This document shows, piece after piece, positions 8,686-16,616 of a DNA stretch of 64,000 bases. How positions within the stretch are numbered: the stretch's first letter is position 1; each line of letters begins with the position of its first letter. The notes beneath the pieces are model-generated. The model did no database searches. It was not told the DNA's origin and worked only from the letters and a program-made list of their open reading frames with translations. The translations under genes were made by a program, and so were the position numbers. The DNA is from JANNPJ01 sp035474375 (lineage in GTDB: Bacteria > Actinomycetota > Actinomycetes > Actinomycetales > Kineosporiaceae), in contig DATINJ010000288.1 in NCBI GenBank assembly GCA_035474375.1, forward strand, positions 1-64,000, given 5' to 3'.

Positions 8686-9707
8686 CGATCCTTGGCGCCC
8701 CGGCGTCCACCGGTTCGCCGGGGATGCGATTCGCCGTCGACGGCTGGGATCCGTCCTATGGAGCCAGCCTGGAGACGGAAGACGAGCTCGGGCAGTCGAC
8801 TGCCCGCGTCGTCACCGACGTGGAGGTCCCGGACGAGCGCTGGCGGCCGATCTCCGCGGACCCGAGGCTGGCCCGGCCGAGCACCATCCTGTTCATCGAC
8901 GGCGTCCGCCGGATCGAGGCGCAGATCTGGATCGACGATCTTGCCGTTGACGGGCCGCCCACCGAAGCCTCACCCGCGCTGTGTGCCTCGTACGCGGCCG
9001 GCACCATCTGCTGCTGTACCGAGGGTGCGCACCTGCTCACTGCCCTCCCCCGGCGTGGCCTCTTCACGGTCGCGGCACACGCCGTGGACGTGCAGACCGG
9101 AGCCGGTATTTACCACGCGAATCACACCACCGCTCACCCCGAGCAAGGGCTGGCGGCGACGCTGTCCGCCGCGCTGCAACGCAGCCTGGCCGAACTGGAG
9201 GTGCAGGCTGCGGTATCCGCACGGGCCGCGCTGCCCGATCATGGCATCGCCGACGACACGGATCTGCTGGTGATCGATGGGCCGCTGCGCGGAAGGCAGC
9301 ATCTGCCAAGGGCGCTCGGCTTCATCAAGTCGCACCGCGCGTCGTACCTTCCGACCTCATTGCATGCCATGGTCAGCACTTTGGCCGCCGGGCAACGGAC
9401 TCCGGTGTTTCTGATGGGCACCAGTTGGGATCGGCACGCCTGGTATCTGCGGCTGCCGGGCCCGGCCGGCGCCCCCTGGGCCGGCGTGGTGCGGCTGGAG
9501 TGCAGCGCCGATCTGTCCACCACCGCCGCGATCAGCCTGGCCAACCTCAGCCAGGCGATGCTCCCACGGTTCGCGTCAACCGCGTACAAGGACTCCCGGG
9601 CGCCGCAAAACCTTTACCCGATCGGTGGTTTGGAGCGCGAGCTGCGCCGCCGGCTGGGCGATCCCGCCGTCCTCTACCGCGCCCTGCGCCGAGCCGCGCT
9701 CAGCTGA
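8682..9707 (+). CDS. nurA: NurA-domain 5'-3' nuclease
   Basis: A 341-residue protein with NurA nuclease features. An early acidic motif FIDGVRRIEA (near residue 69) and a central LLVIDGPLRG (near 197) supply the metal-binding aspartates, and the C-terminal YKDSRAPQNLYPIGGLE resembles the conserved D/PQN segment of NurA. In archaea NurA resects 5' strands, driven by HerA, after Mre11-Rad50 has opened the end. All four partners are encoded here in one overlapping operon, which raises confidence beyond motif similarity alone. Start and sbcC stop overlap (ATGA). A double cysteine-rich patch (TICCCTEG, near 110) is unexplained. Confidence 0.78.
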   Translation: MTILGAPASTGSPGMRFAVDGWDPSYGASLETEDELGQSTARVVTDVEVPDERWRPISADPRLARPSTILFIDGVRRIEAQIWIDDLAVDGPPTEASPALCASYAAGTICCCTEGAHLLTALPRRGLFTVAAHAVDVQTGAGIYHANHTTAHPEQGLAATLSAALQRSLAELEVQAAVSARAALPDHGIADDTDLLVIDGPLRGRQHLPRALGFIKSHRASYLPTSLHAMVSTLAAGQRTPVFLMGTSWDRHAWYLRLPGPAGAPWAGVVRLECSADLSTTAAISLANLSQAMLPRFASTAYKDSRAPQNLYPIGGLERELRRRLGDPAVLYRALRRAALS

Positions 9708-9740
9708 GCCGCCGAGTTGCGCTCAGTTCGGACTCCCACA

Positions 9741-9796
9741 CCTGCGGCGATCATGCACGGTTGCTGCCCCGGGCAACCTTGCATGATCGCCGCAGG
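9741..9796. repeat. family A palindrome, copy 1 (24-bp arms)
   Basis: Arms 9741-9764 and 9773-9796 pair with one mismatch around an 8-base loop; the arm core is CGATCATGCA...GGTTGC. It lies between the convergent nurA and nucleotidase genes and could serve as a two-way terminator, though there is no U-tract. Related hairpins are at 10026-10078 and 49141-49195. Confidence 0.85.
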
Positions 9797-9824
9797 ATTG
9801 GGCTAGGGCTTGGGTAAATCGACT

Positions 9825-10002
9825 CTGGCCTACTTTCCGTGATCTGCGGACCTGCTGGTCCCGATGGCGGGGCCGTTTCAGCACGCGAATGCGCCCCTGC
9901 CACCGCCCGCTCCTGCAGGTATGCCCGGGATACGCGTGCCTAAATGGCCCTCGCCCGGCGACCGGTCGACCGGTCGCCCGGTCGCCACGGAAAGTGGGCC
10001 AG
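9825..10002. mobile_element. MITE-like core element, copy 1 (178 bp, terminal inverted repeats)
   Basis: Its ends are 17-bp inverted repeats with one mismatch: CTGGCCTACTTTCCGTG (9825-9841) and CACGGAAAGTGGGCCAG (9986-10002). An inner inverted repeat pairs GGGCCGTTTCAGCACGCG with ACGCGTGCCTAAATGGCCC, and the centre holds CTGCAGGTATGCCCGGG, identical in copy 2 at 48964-49102. It has no coding capacity. Non-autonomous mobility is inferred from structure and copy number only. Confidence 0.6.
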
Positions 10003-10025
10003 AACTTGAGCCGCTCCCAAAACAG

Positions 10026-10078
10026 CGGCGATCATGCACGGTTGCTCCCCCGAAGAGGGCAACCGTGCATGATCGCCG
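10026..10078. repeat. family A palindrome, copy 2 (20-bp perfect arms)
   Basis: Arms 10026-10045 and 10059-10078 are perfectly complementary (CGGCGATCATGCACGGTTGC on the left) around a 13-base loop. It ends 9 bp beyond the stop of the minus-strand nucleotidase gene and is well placed to end its transcript. Confidence 0.85.
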
Positions 10079-10086
10079 AAGGTTGG

Positions 10087-12003
10087 TTAGGGCTTGGGGA
10101 TGATGCGGTTGAGGGTCGGGACAGCGACGCCGGTCGGCTCGGCTGCGGTCAGGTAGGACACGAACGAGTCGATGTCCTGAGCGCCACCAAGTACGTCGGT
10201 GCCGCCGTTGAAGGCGGTGAACCCATCCCCACCGGAGGCGAGGAAGTTGTTCATCGTCACCCGGTACGAAGTAGCCGGATCAATCGCCGTCCCGTTGATC
10301 GAGATGACGCCGATCTGGGCCGCGCAGTCGGCTGCGGTCGGGCCGGCCGGCAGCGCGGTCGTGGACTTCTCGTACTTCAGCGTTGCCGAGATCTGCAGAG
10401 TGCGGTTGACCGTCTGCCCGCCGCACCCGGCGAACTGCTGCTGCAGCAGGCTGCGGATCTGCGCCCCGGTCATGGTCTTCGTGACCAGGCTGTTTCCGAA
10501 CGGCTGCACGGTGAACGCCTCGCCGTACGTCACCTGACCCGGCGCCTCACCACCGGACGAGATGGCCGAGGCCAGCAAGTCGGAACGGATACCGCCGGGG
10601 TTCATGAAGGCGATCACGGCGTTACCCGTGGTGGCCGACTTGGTCGACGCGAGCTGGGCATCGGCGATCACGTCGCCCAGCGTGGATTCGCCGGTCGCCG
10701 TCCGGGTCAGGTCGCCCTGGATCCGGCCGACCACCTTGTTGGCCAGTGGTGCGGATGCCGTCACGTACTGGTCGACAACGGCCTGCACCTTCGGGTCGGC
10801 CTTGCTCGGGTCTGCCTGGCGAACGACGCCGGTACCCGGGGTGTTCAGCGCGTTCTCAACGATCGTGTTGGTCGCCTCGACTCCGGCAAGCTCGCCGGTC
10901 GCGTCGTTCACCGTCAGGGTGAGGTCGGTCAGGATCCGACCGAACGATGCGGCGCTGGTGATCAGCCGAGTGACGCCGTTGGTGGTGATGGTGCAGCGGT
11001 ACTCGTTGTGCGTGTGGCCGGAAATGATGATCTTGATCGCCGGGTCGAGCTTCTCTGCGATCTTGGCGATATCGCTGCCCGCCAGGCTGCCGGCGCACCC
11101 GTTCAGGGCTGCCGTCCCGCTCTGCACACCACCCTGGTGGATCACCAGGACCGGGATCTTCACGCCCTGCGCGGCCAAGTCCTGCACCGCCTTGTTGGCG
11201 GCCTGTGCCTCGTCGATGAAGGACAGCCCGGCGACTCCGGCCGGGGTGACGATGGACGGGGTGTCCTTCAGGACCTCACCAATGAAGCCGACCGTCACGT
11301 CCTTGTTGCTGGACGTGCGCATCTTCTTGGTCCCGTAGGCCGGGAAGATCGGTTCATTGGTGACGCTGTCCAGCACGTTGGCGGCCAGGTACTTGAAGTC
11401 GGCTCCGGGGTAGCGCTTTGTGGTGCCGCCGCTTTCCTTCGCGTACGGAGCGCCCGTGCACCCGGTGACCGGCTTGCAGCCGCCGTTCTGGATCCGCTGC
11501 AGTTCGGTGATGCCCTTGTCGAACTCGTGGTTACCGACGGAGGAGAAATCGACGCTCATCAGGTTCGAGACGACCGTCGAGGGCTCCTCGTTGACCAGCG
11601 CGCTGGCCAGCGGCGAGGCCCCGATGTTGTCACCGGCGAGCACGGTGGCCGCCCGGCGACCGTAGATCGCCTGCCGGTCCTTCACCATCTTCGCCAGGTA
11701 CGGCGCACCGCCGGCGAACTTGCCGTAGATGTTCAGCGCGGCCGGCTCCAGGTTTCCATGGAAGTCGTTCCAAGCCAGTACGTGCATGGTGCTGGTTTCG
11801 GCGGCGTCGGCTGCCGTCTGGAAGCTGACCGAGACGGTGTCGGTGAGCGACTGCGCTCCGGAGATCGTCGGAGCCGCGGTGACGGCCGGGCCGGTAGCGG
11901 CCAGCGGTGCCAGCAGGACGGCGCTGAGGCTGGCTGCCACCAAACCGCCCTGCGTCACCCGCGAACTCGGCCGAAGCCGGAAGCTGGAACGTACGAATGT
12001 CAC
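10087..12003 (-). CDS. secreted bifunctional metallophosphatase/5'-nucleotidase
   Basis: A 638-residue UshA/NadN-type enzyme that should hydrolyse nucleotides or related phosphomonoesters outside the cell. An N-terminal Sec signal peptide (hydrophobic GGLVAASLSAVLLAPLAA) is followed by the calcineurin-like domain with WNDFHGN, LAGDN, SVGNHEFDKG and GHTHNEY metal motifs. The C-terminal 5'-nucleotidase domain has GESTLGDVIADAQ, NPGGIRSDL, YGEAFTVQPFGN and NNFLASGGDGF. The GTG at 12001-12003 is preferred over one four codons earlier because GGAGG (12009-12013) lies 5 bases upstream of it. Its 3' end abuts the family A palindromes. It is divergent from the permease at 12192. Confidence 0.9.
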   Translation of the reverse strand: MTFVRSSFRLRPSSRVTQGGLVAASLSAVLLAPLAATGPAVTAAPTISGAQSLTDTVSVSFQTAADAAETSTMHVLAWNDFHGNLEPAALNIYGKFAGGAPYLAKMVKDRQAIYGRRAATVLAGDNIGASPLASALVNEEPSTVVSNLMSVDFSSVGNHEFDKGITELQRIQNGGCKPVTGCTGAPYAKESGGTTKRYPGADFKYLAANVLDSVTNEPIFPAYGTKKMRTSSNKDVTVGFIGEVLKDTPSIVTPAGVAGLSFIDEAQAANKAVQDLAAQGVKIPVLVIHQGGVQSGTAALNGCAGSLAGSDIAKIAEKLDPAIKIIISGHTHNEYRCTITTNGVTRLITSAASFGRILTDLTLTVNDATGELAGVEATNTIVENALNTPGTGVVRQADPSKADPKVQAVVDQYVTASAPLANKVVGRIQGDLTRTATGESTLGDVIADAQLASTKSATTGNAVIAFMNPGGIRSDLLASAISSGGEAPGQVTYGEAFTVQPFGNSLVTKTMTGAQIRSLLQQQFAGCGGQTVNRTLQISATLKYEKSTTALPAGPTAADCAAQIGVISINGTAIDPATSYRVTMNNFLASGGDGFTAFNGGTDVLGGAQDIDSFVSYLTAAEPTGVAVPTLNRIIPKP

Positions 12004-12151
12004 GAAATCCTCCACTTTTAACCTGTCCGCATGGTTTCCACCGGCACGTTCCCCGGGCCGTGGACAGAGTGCAGAATCTGCCCTAAATCAGAGGGGAATT
12101 CTAGTGATCAAAGCAAGAAATCGGGGCAGCGGACGTTAACACTGGGCACCT

Positions 12152-12184
12152 CGGACACAGGGTCCGGACAAACATCTCTACAGT
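12152..12184 (+). promoter_or_regulatory. possible leaderless promoter and operator of the YraQ-type permease
   Basis: TACAGT (12179-12184) ends 7 bases before the ATG at 12192, the spacing of a leaderless transcript. A small palindrome CGGAC-acagg-GTCCG (12152-12166) sits at the -35 position, where no -35 hexamer is recognisable, so it may be a regulator site. Confidence 0.35.
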
Positions 12185-12191
12185 GCACCCC

Positions 12192-13211
12192 ATGGTGAGC
12201 GAACTGCCGACAAAGAACCGGGAGACCGGTGTGCGCCCGCCCGGTTCAAGGCGGCCCCGAGCGGCCGAGCTCGCGCTCGCTCCGATCGCCGTCCTGCTGA
12301 TCCTGGCCGTGCTGGCCCGGCCGCAACTGGTCAGCCTGCTGGATCGACCGGCGGTCGCCAACTGGGCAACCGTCTTCGTCGCGGTAGCCGTCCAGGCGCT
12401 GCCCTTCCTCGTGCTCGGGGTCACGGTGAGCGCGGTCATCGCGGCGTTCGTCTCACCGGCCACCCTCTCCCGGGTGTTCCCGGACCGGCCGGTGTACGCC
12501 GTCCCGGTGGCCGCCCTCGCGGGAGCGGCCCTGCCCGGCTGCGAGTGCGGTTCGGTGCCGATCGCGCGACGACTGATGTCCCGCGGCGTCACCCCGGCCG
12601 CCGCCCTGACCTTCCTGCTCTCGGCTCCGGCGATCAACCCGGTGGTGCTGGTCGCCACGGCGGTCGCCTTCCCCGGGCAGCCGGAGATGGTGGCAGCCCG
12701 GTTCGTGGCCAGCCTGATCGCGGCCGTCGCGGTCGGATTGGCCTGGACGATGATCGGCCGCGGTGACCTCCTGGCGCTCGCCACTCGTCCCGCTGCGCCG
12801 TCCCGACACCGACCGATCCAGGTATTCATGCAGACCGCCCAGCACGACTTCCTCTCCGCCGGCGGTTACCTGGTGATCGGTGCCGGTGCGGCCGCGTCAC
12901 TGCAGACCGCGGTACCGCGGAGCGTGGTCGACATGTTCGCGCAGTCCCCGATCTTTTCGGTGCTCGCACTCGCCGTCCTCGCCGTCGTCCTGGCGCTCTG
13001 CTCCGAGGCCGACGCCTTCGTCGCCGCCGGGCTCAAGCAGTTCTCGCTGACCGCCCGGCTGGCCTTCCTGGTCGTCGGCCCGATGGTCGACGTCAAGCTG
13101 ATCGCCCTGCAGGCCGGGACTTTCGGGCGCGCCTTCACGCTGCGCTTCGCCCCGCTGACCTTCGTCTGCGCGCTCGGCTCGGCCAGCCTGGTTGGCTGGT
13201 GGATGCTGTGA
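12192..13211 (+). CDS. YraQ/DUF318-family permease
   Basis: A 339-residue membrane protein with about eight hydrophobic segments. The family mark is GCECGSVPIARRL (near residue 117): two cysteines around a glutamate at the end of a helix, followed by SAPAINPVV. These permeases are usually encoded beside a TIGR03943 protein, as here (GTGA overlap). The transported substrate is not settled; a metal or small thiol ligand would suit the CEC motif, but that is inference. ATG 12192 fits the leaderless -10; a GTG 9 bases earlier is also in frame. Confidence 0.8.
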   Translation: MVSELPTKNRETGVRPPGSRRPRAAELALAPIAVLLILAVLARPQLVSLLDRPAVANWATVFVAVAVQALPFLVLGVTVSAVIAAFVSPATLSRVFPDRPVYAVPVAALAGAALPGCECGSVPIARRLMSRGVTPAAALTFLLSAPAINPVVLVATAVAFPGQPEMVAARFVASLIAAVAVGLAWTMIGRGDLLALATRPAAPSRHRPIQVFMQTAQHDFLSAGGYLVIGAGAAASLQTAVPRSVVDMFAQSPIFSVLALAVLAVVLALCSEADAFVAAGLKQFSLTARLAFLVVGPMVDVKLIALQAGTFGRAFTLRFAPLTFVCALGSASLVGWWML

Positions 13212-13936
13212 CCCCCCTGGTCGGCGGCACCACGCTGCTTCTCGTCGGGGCGATGTTGATCCGACTCACGGTGACGGACGCCTACCAGCGGTACGTCCGG
13301 GTCGGAATGGGTTCTTGGCTACTGGTGGCCGGGGTGCTGCTCGCGATCCTCGGTTCGGTCGCCGTCGTGACGGCACTGCGCGGGACCAAGGACGAGGATC
13401 ATCCGGGCGAGGAAGACCATCACTCCGGCGAGGAGGAACACGATCACGAGCATGGTGATCGAGTCGGCTGGTTGCTCCTCGTGCCGGTACTCGCCTTACT
13501 GCTGGTGGTCCCGCCGGCGCTCGGCAGTTTCGGGGTGGATCGCAGCCAGGTGCGGGCCGCACCGGGAACGAGTGCGGTGTTCGATCCGCTGCCCGCGGCT
13601 GCCGAACCGCGACCGATGACCTTGCTGGAATTCGACCAGCGGGCGTTCGACCGGAGCGGCCAAAGCATGCAGGGCATCAAGCTGGTGCTTACCGGTTTCG
13701 TCGCCAAATCCGCGGACGGCAACGGGTTCCGGATCGCTCGCTACCAGATTGCCTGCTGCGCCGCAGATGCTGTCGCGGCGGTTGCTCGGGTGTCCGGTGC
13801 GACCGGTGCCGCCCCGACCCGGGATGCCTGGTTCATCGTGACCGGAACGTTCAAGGGGATCGGGGCGGACGGCGTCCCCGAGTTCGTCGCCAGTACCGTC
13901 CAGCAAACCCCCGCCCCGGTCGACCCGTACGAGTGA
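13208..13936 (+). CDS. TIGR03943-family permease subunit with His/Asp/Glu-rich loop
   Basis: A 242-residue protein with three or four membrane segments, then an exposed C-terminal domain that includes YQIACCAADAVAAVARV, the family's cysteine-pair segment. Between helices 2 and 3 lies a strongly acidic, histidine-rich loop (about residues 63-84, for example HHSGEEEHDHEHG), a likely divalent-metal-binding stretch. The gene starts inside the stop of the YraQ-type permease; a GTG at 13199 is the alternative start. Such pairs are known as putative two-part permeases. Metal transport is suggested, not shown. It ends before a family B palindrome. Confidence 0.75.
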   Translation: MTPLVGGTTLLLVGAMLIRLTVTDAYQRYVRVGMGSWLLVAGVLLAILGSVAVVTALRGTKDEDHPGEEDHHSGEEEHDHEHGDRVGWLLLVPVLALLLVVPPALGSFGVDRSQVRAAPGTSAVFDPLPAAAEPRPMTLLEFDQRAFDRSGQSMQGIKLVLTGFVAKSADGNGFRIARYQIACCAADAVAAVARVSGATGAAPTRDAWFIVTGTFKGIGADGVPEFVASTVQQTPAPVDPYE

Positions 13937-13968
13937 ACCGAGCCGTGGATCGCCCGGCCCTCCCGGCG

Positions 13969-14033
13969 AGATCGCCAGGCGTGCCCGCTTTCGTGCCCTC
14001 AACCGGCGCCTAACCGGGCACAGCTGGCGATCT
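13969..14033. repeat. family B palindrome, copy 1
   Basis: AGATCGCCAG (13969-13978) pairs with CTGGCGATCT (14024-14033), and inside it GTGCCCG (13981-13987) pairs with CGGGCAC (14015-14021). It sits between convergent genes (stops at 13936 and 14128). A second, inverted copy is at 37609-37671; both share the CCCGCTTTCGTGCC loop sequence. Likely a bidirectional terminator or REP-like element. Confidence 0.75.
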
Positions 14034-14035
14034 TC

Positions 14036-14127
14036 AGGGCGGCCAGGCGGGCGGCAGGGCGGCCAGGTGGGGGCAGGGCAGTCAGGGCGGATTCAGGGCC
14101 GGGCGGGGGCAGGACGGCCAGGCGGGA
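14036..14127. repeat. G-rich degenerate tandem repeat
   Basis: Roughly four to five imperfect units based on GGCCAGGCGGGCGGCAGGGC fill the space between the family B palindrome and the stop codon of the minus-strand gene at 14128. The plus strand is almost free of pyrimidine runs and rich in GGG triplets, so quadruplex formation is conceivable. Confidence 0.5.
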
Positions 14128-16605
14128 TCAGGCGCTGCGGGCCAGACCGGTGAGGCCGGCAGCGAGCAGGGTGGTGCCCGCGTAGCCGACCACGGTGGAA
14201 AGGTAGAGCCAGTCGCGCAGGATCCACTCGGTGGTGGTGGAGCTCTTGGGCTGCCAGTTCTCGCCTTGATGCAGGTTGAGGATCGGGGTGATGTTCTCCA
14301 GGGCGTACGCCGGAACCGACAGGCAGGGGTAGGCGTCGGCGCACCGCGACGCGGTCACCGTGGGCTGCGGGGCGGTGTCTCCGACCTGGATGAACGAGTC
14401 CGCCCGGGCGCCCAGCCAGACCGTCCCCACGGTGACCAGGTACAGCACCAGCAGCGCCCAGACCGCGCGGCCAGGACGATACCCGTGGCCGAGGCTGCGG
14501 CCGAGGAACCAGGCCCAGGCTTTGGCCGGTCCGGTCAGATCGCCGCGGGCGAGGAGGTCGTCCTGCTGGGCGATCGCCACCGTGGTGGCCTCGTCGATCT
14601 GGCCGTTGCTCCGGTACACCGCCGCGATCTGCTGGTAGGGCTCGGGATGGTAGCCGGTCTGACGCCGGATCCATTCCACCCGATCGGCCGGAGAACGGGG
14701 CGCCCGGTCGCTCAGCCGGCCGTAGCTGAAACCGGCCAACCACAACCGGCCCCCGGTCGGCCAACTGGCGAGGTCGTCGTCCAGCTCTCCAACGCTGGTC
14801 CGGCGCAGGTCCAGGTTTCCGGTCGGCGGGACAGCGATCTGTCGCCAGCGAAAACTTCCACTGACGGTCGACCCGGCCGCCAGGAATTCGGCGTTGAAGG
14901 CACCGCCGCTGCAATTGAGATCGCCGGTGATCTGCGCGGTATTGAGGCGCACCGACCCCTCCGCGATGAAACCGGCACCGAGCAGCACACCTGCGCCGAC
15001 CCGGAGCGCCCGAGCAAAGAGCGAGAACCCGCCGGGGTTGTGGAATGTGCTGGCGCTGCAATCCAAAAGCCCGCCGATCCGAGCCCGGTTCAACCGGACC
15101 TGCCCCTCGGCGCGGAAACCGTGGTGCAACAGCACGCTGTCGTCGACCTCGATGCCGACCAGGTTCAGGGCGATGGCGTCCGGGTTTTCCGGCATGGCCG
15201 GGTTGACGAAGGTGCCGCCACGACAGCCCAGGTGCCCGCCGAGCCGCGCCCCGGCCAGCAGAACCTCACCGACGGCATGAAACCCGTCACTCAGATCGAC
15301 ATTCCCGCTGATCTCGGAATCCGCGAAGCTGAGCGCCGGCTTACCCGGGTTCCGGAAGGTCGCGCCTCGGCATTGCACCAGGCCGCCGATCTTGGCACCG
15401 ACGAAGTTCACCTCACCCTCAGCTACCAACCCCCAGTTGTCGACGAGGACGCTACCGAGCAACAGGTCGCCGTCCACCGTGAGATTGACCGCCCGCAGGG
15501 CCGCACGACCGGGGTTGGCGAAACGGCCTCCCGGGCAACTGAGGTTGCCGCCGATCTGGACGCCCCGCAGGCGGATGCTGCCGACCGAGCTGAAGCCGTC
15601 ATGGAAGTACACGCTGCCCTGGATCCGGGCACCGCTGGCCCAGATCGACTCCTCACCGGCGGGATTCACGAAGGTTCCGCCGGTGCAGTCCCAGCTGCCA
15701 CCGATCTGCGCGCCGAACAGTCGAACCGCCCCGGTCGCGGTGAATCCCGCGCGCATGAAGAGACCGCCACCGACGTCCATCCGGTTACCCGAGAAGGCCT
15801 TGGTCTGCCGACCGTCGAAGGTCCCGTCGTCGCAGACCAGGTCGCCGCCGATCCGAGCTCGGTCGAAGAGCACCCGCCCCTGGGCAGCGAACCCTTCATC
15901 GAGGAAGACGTTTGCGCTGATGTCGGCACCAGACGCCGTCAGCACATCCTGGCCCGGGTTAGCGAACCGGCCACCCGAACAGTTCAGGTTGCCGCCAATG
16001 CGTGCTCCCGGCAGGAGCACGCTGCCTTCGGCGGTGAACCCGTCGCCGATGATCAGTGCCCCGGTGACCTGCATTCGGGTGCCCAGCAGGGCCACCCGGA
16101 CACCGACCCGATCGACGTCGTCCATCTGCCCCTGAATACCAGCGCCGTTCGCGAGCAGCGCCCCGCTGATCACGGCATCCCGCAGAATCACCGTTCCCGA
16201 GATCGCCGAACCGACCAGTTTCAGGGTGCTGGCGCAGCTCATCTGCTCGGCGGACAGGCCGGGCAGCCGGCACCGGATCAGGCTCAGCCCGGCCACCTCG
16301 GCATGGTCAAGGTTGATCGGGTTGTCGATGATGCAGTCGAGAAGCTCGAGTGGAACCGGAAGCCGCTGCCAGTCCCACTCCACCTCGCCGACCAGTCGCG
16401 CGCCGCGAATGCGCACCCCTCGAGAGTGCGTCCGGACGGCGGTTCGCCCAGTCAGGAGATCGAGCAGTGCAGCTGCGGAGATCTGCCGGTCCGGGCCCCA
16501 GATCGCATCGCGGTCCAGTGCGTCGTAGTCCTGGCCGCCGAGGTCGTGGGGCCCGAATTCGATGACCGTTCCCGCTTGGGCACCGACCAGCAACCGCTGG
16601 GCCAC
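14128..16605 (-). CDS. large beta-helix repeat membrane protein of unknown function
   Basis: An 825-residue protein. About residues 170-620 hold eight copies of a roughly 50-residue repeat with the pattern GF-A-G-V-L--A-IGG-L-C-GG-F-NPG (for example IGGNLNCSGGRFANPG and IGGSWDCTGGTFVNPAG). Regular short strands and a conserved cysteine per repeat suggest a parallel beta-helix related to pentapeptide-repeat or bactofilin-like folds. The C-terminal 200 residues contain a soluble segment, a membrane helix (WALLVLYLVTVGTVWLGA) and a last helix at the very end. Similar actinomycete proteins are sometimes labelled oxidoreductases, but I see no catalytic motif. The GTG start is 11 bp after the stop of the 160-residue gene, so the two form an operon without an obvious separate ribosome-binding site. 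Confidence 0.7.
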   Translation of the reverse strand: MAQRLLVGAQAGTVIEFGPHDLGGQDYDALDRDAIWGPDRQISAAALLDLLTGRTAVRTHSRGVRIRGARLVGEVEWDWQRLPVPLELLDCIIDNPINLDHAEVAGLSLIRCRLPGLSAEQMSCASTLKLVGSAISGTVILRDAVISGALLANGAGIQGQMDDVDRVGVRVALLGTRMQVTGALIIGDGFTAEGSVLLPGARIGGNLNCSGGRFANPGQDVLTASGADISANVFLDEGFAAQGRVLFDRARIGGDLVCDDGTFDGRQTKAFSGNRMDVGGGLFMRAGFTATGAVRLFGAQIGGSWDCTGGTFVNPAGEESIWASGARIQGSVYFHDGFSSVGSIRLRGVQIGGNLSCPGGRFANPGRAALRAVNLTVDGDLLLGSVLVDNWGLVAEGEVNFVGAKIGGLVQCRGATFRNPGKPALSFADSEISGNVDLSDGFHAVGEVLLAGARLGGHLGCRGGTFVNPAMPENPDAIALNLVGIEVDDSVLLHHGFRAEGQVRLNRARIGGLLDCSASTFHNPGGFSLFARALRVGAGVLLGAGFIAEGSVRLNTAQITGDLNCSGGAFNAEFLAAGSTVSGSFRWRQIAVPPTGNLDLRRTSVGELDDDLASWPTGGRLWLAGFSYGRLSDRAPRSPADRVEWIRRQTGYHPEPYQQIAAVYRSNGQIDEATTVAIAQQDDLLARGDLTGPAKAWAWFLGRSLGHGYRPGRAVWALLVLYLVTVGTVWLGARADSFIQVGDTAPQPTVTASRCADAYPCLSVPAYALENITPILNLHQGENWQPKSSTTTEWILRDWLYLSTVVGYAGTTLLAAGLTGLARSA

Positions 16606-16616
16606 AGTATTATTCG

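Larger units (their letters stand above)
9744..10100. repeat. imperfect direct duplication (about 75 bp) flanking the core element
   Basis: Bases 9744-9816 and 10025-10100 are imperfect direct copies: each holds the family A hairpin followed by TAGGGCTTGGG. In the right copy that phrase is the 3' end of the nucleotidase gene (its last codons, read on minus). The left copy is therefore a displaced remnant of the gene end. The core element 9825-10002 lies exactly between the two copies. Confidence 0.7.

Noticed and set aside
9741..10078. CRISPR array
   Set aside because: There are repeated motifs, but only two hairpins separated by a structured element. No evenly spaced direct repeats with unique spacers and no cas genes are present.
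9889..12021. 710-codon plus-strand frame over the nucleotidase gene
   Set aside because: It is the complement of the 5'-nucleotidase, whose motifs are unmistakable. Long antisense frames are common in such high-GC DNA; the same holds at 14266-16761 and 30383-32500.
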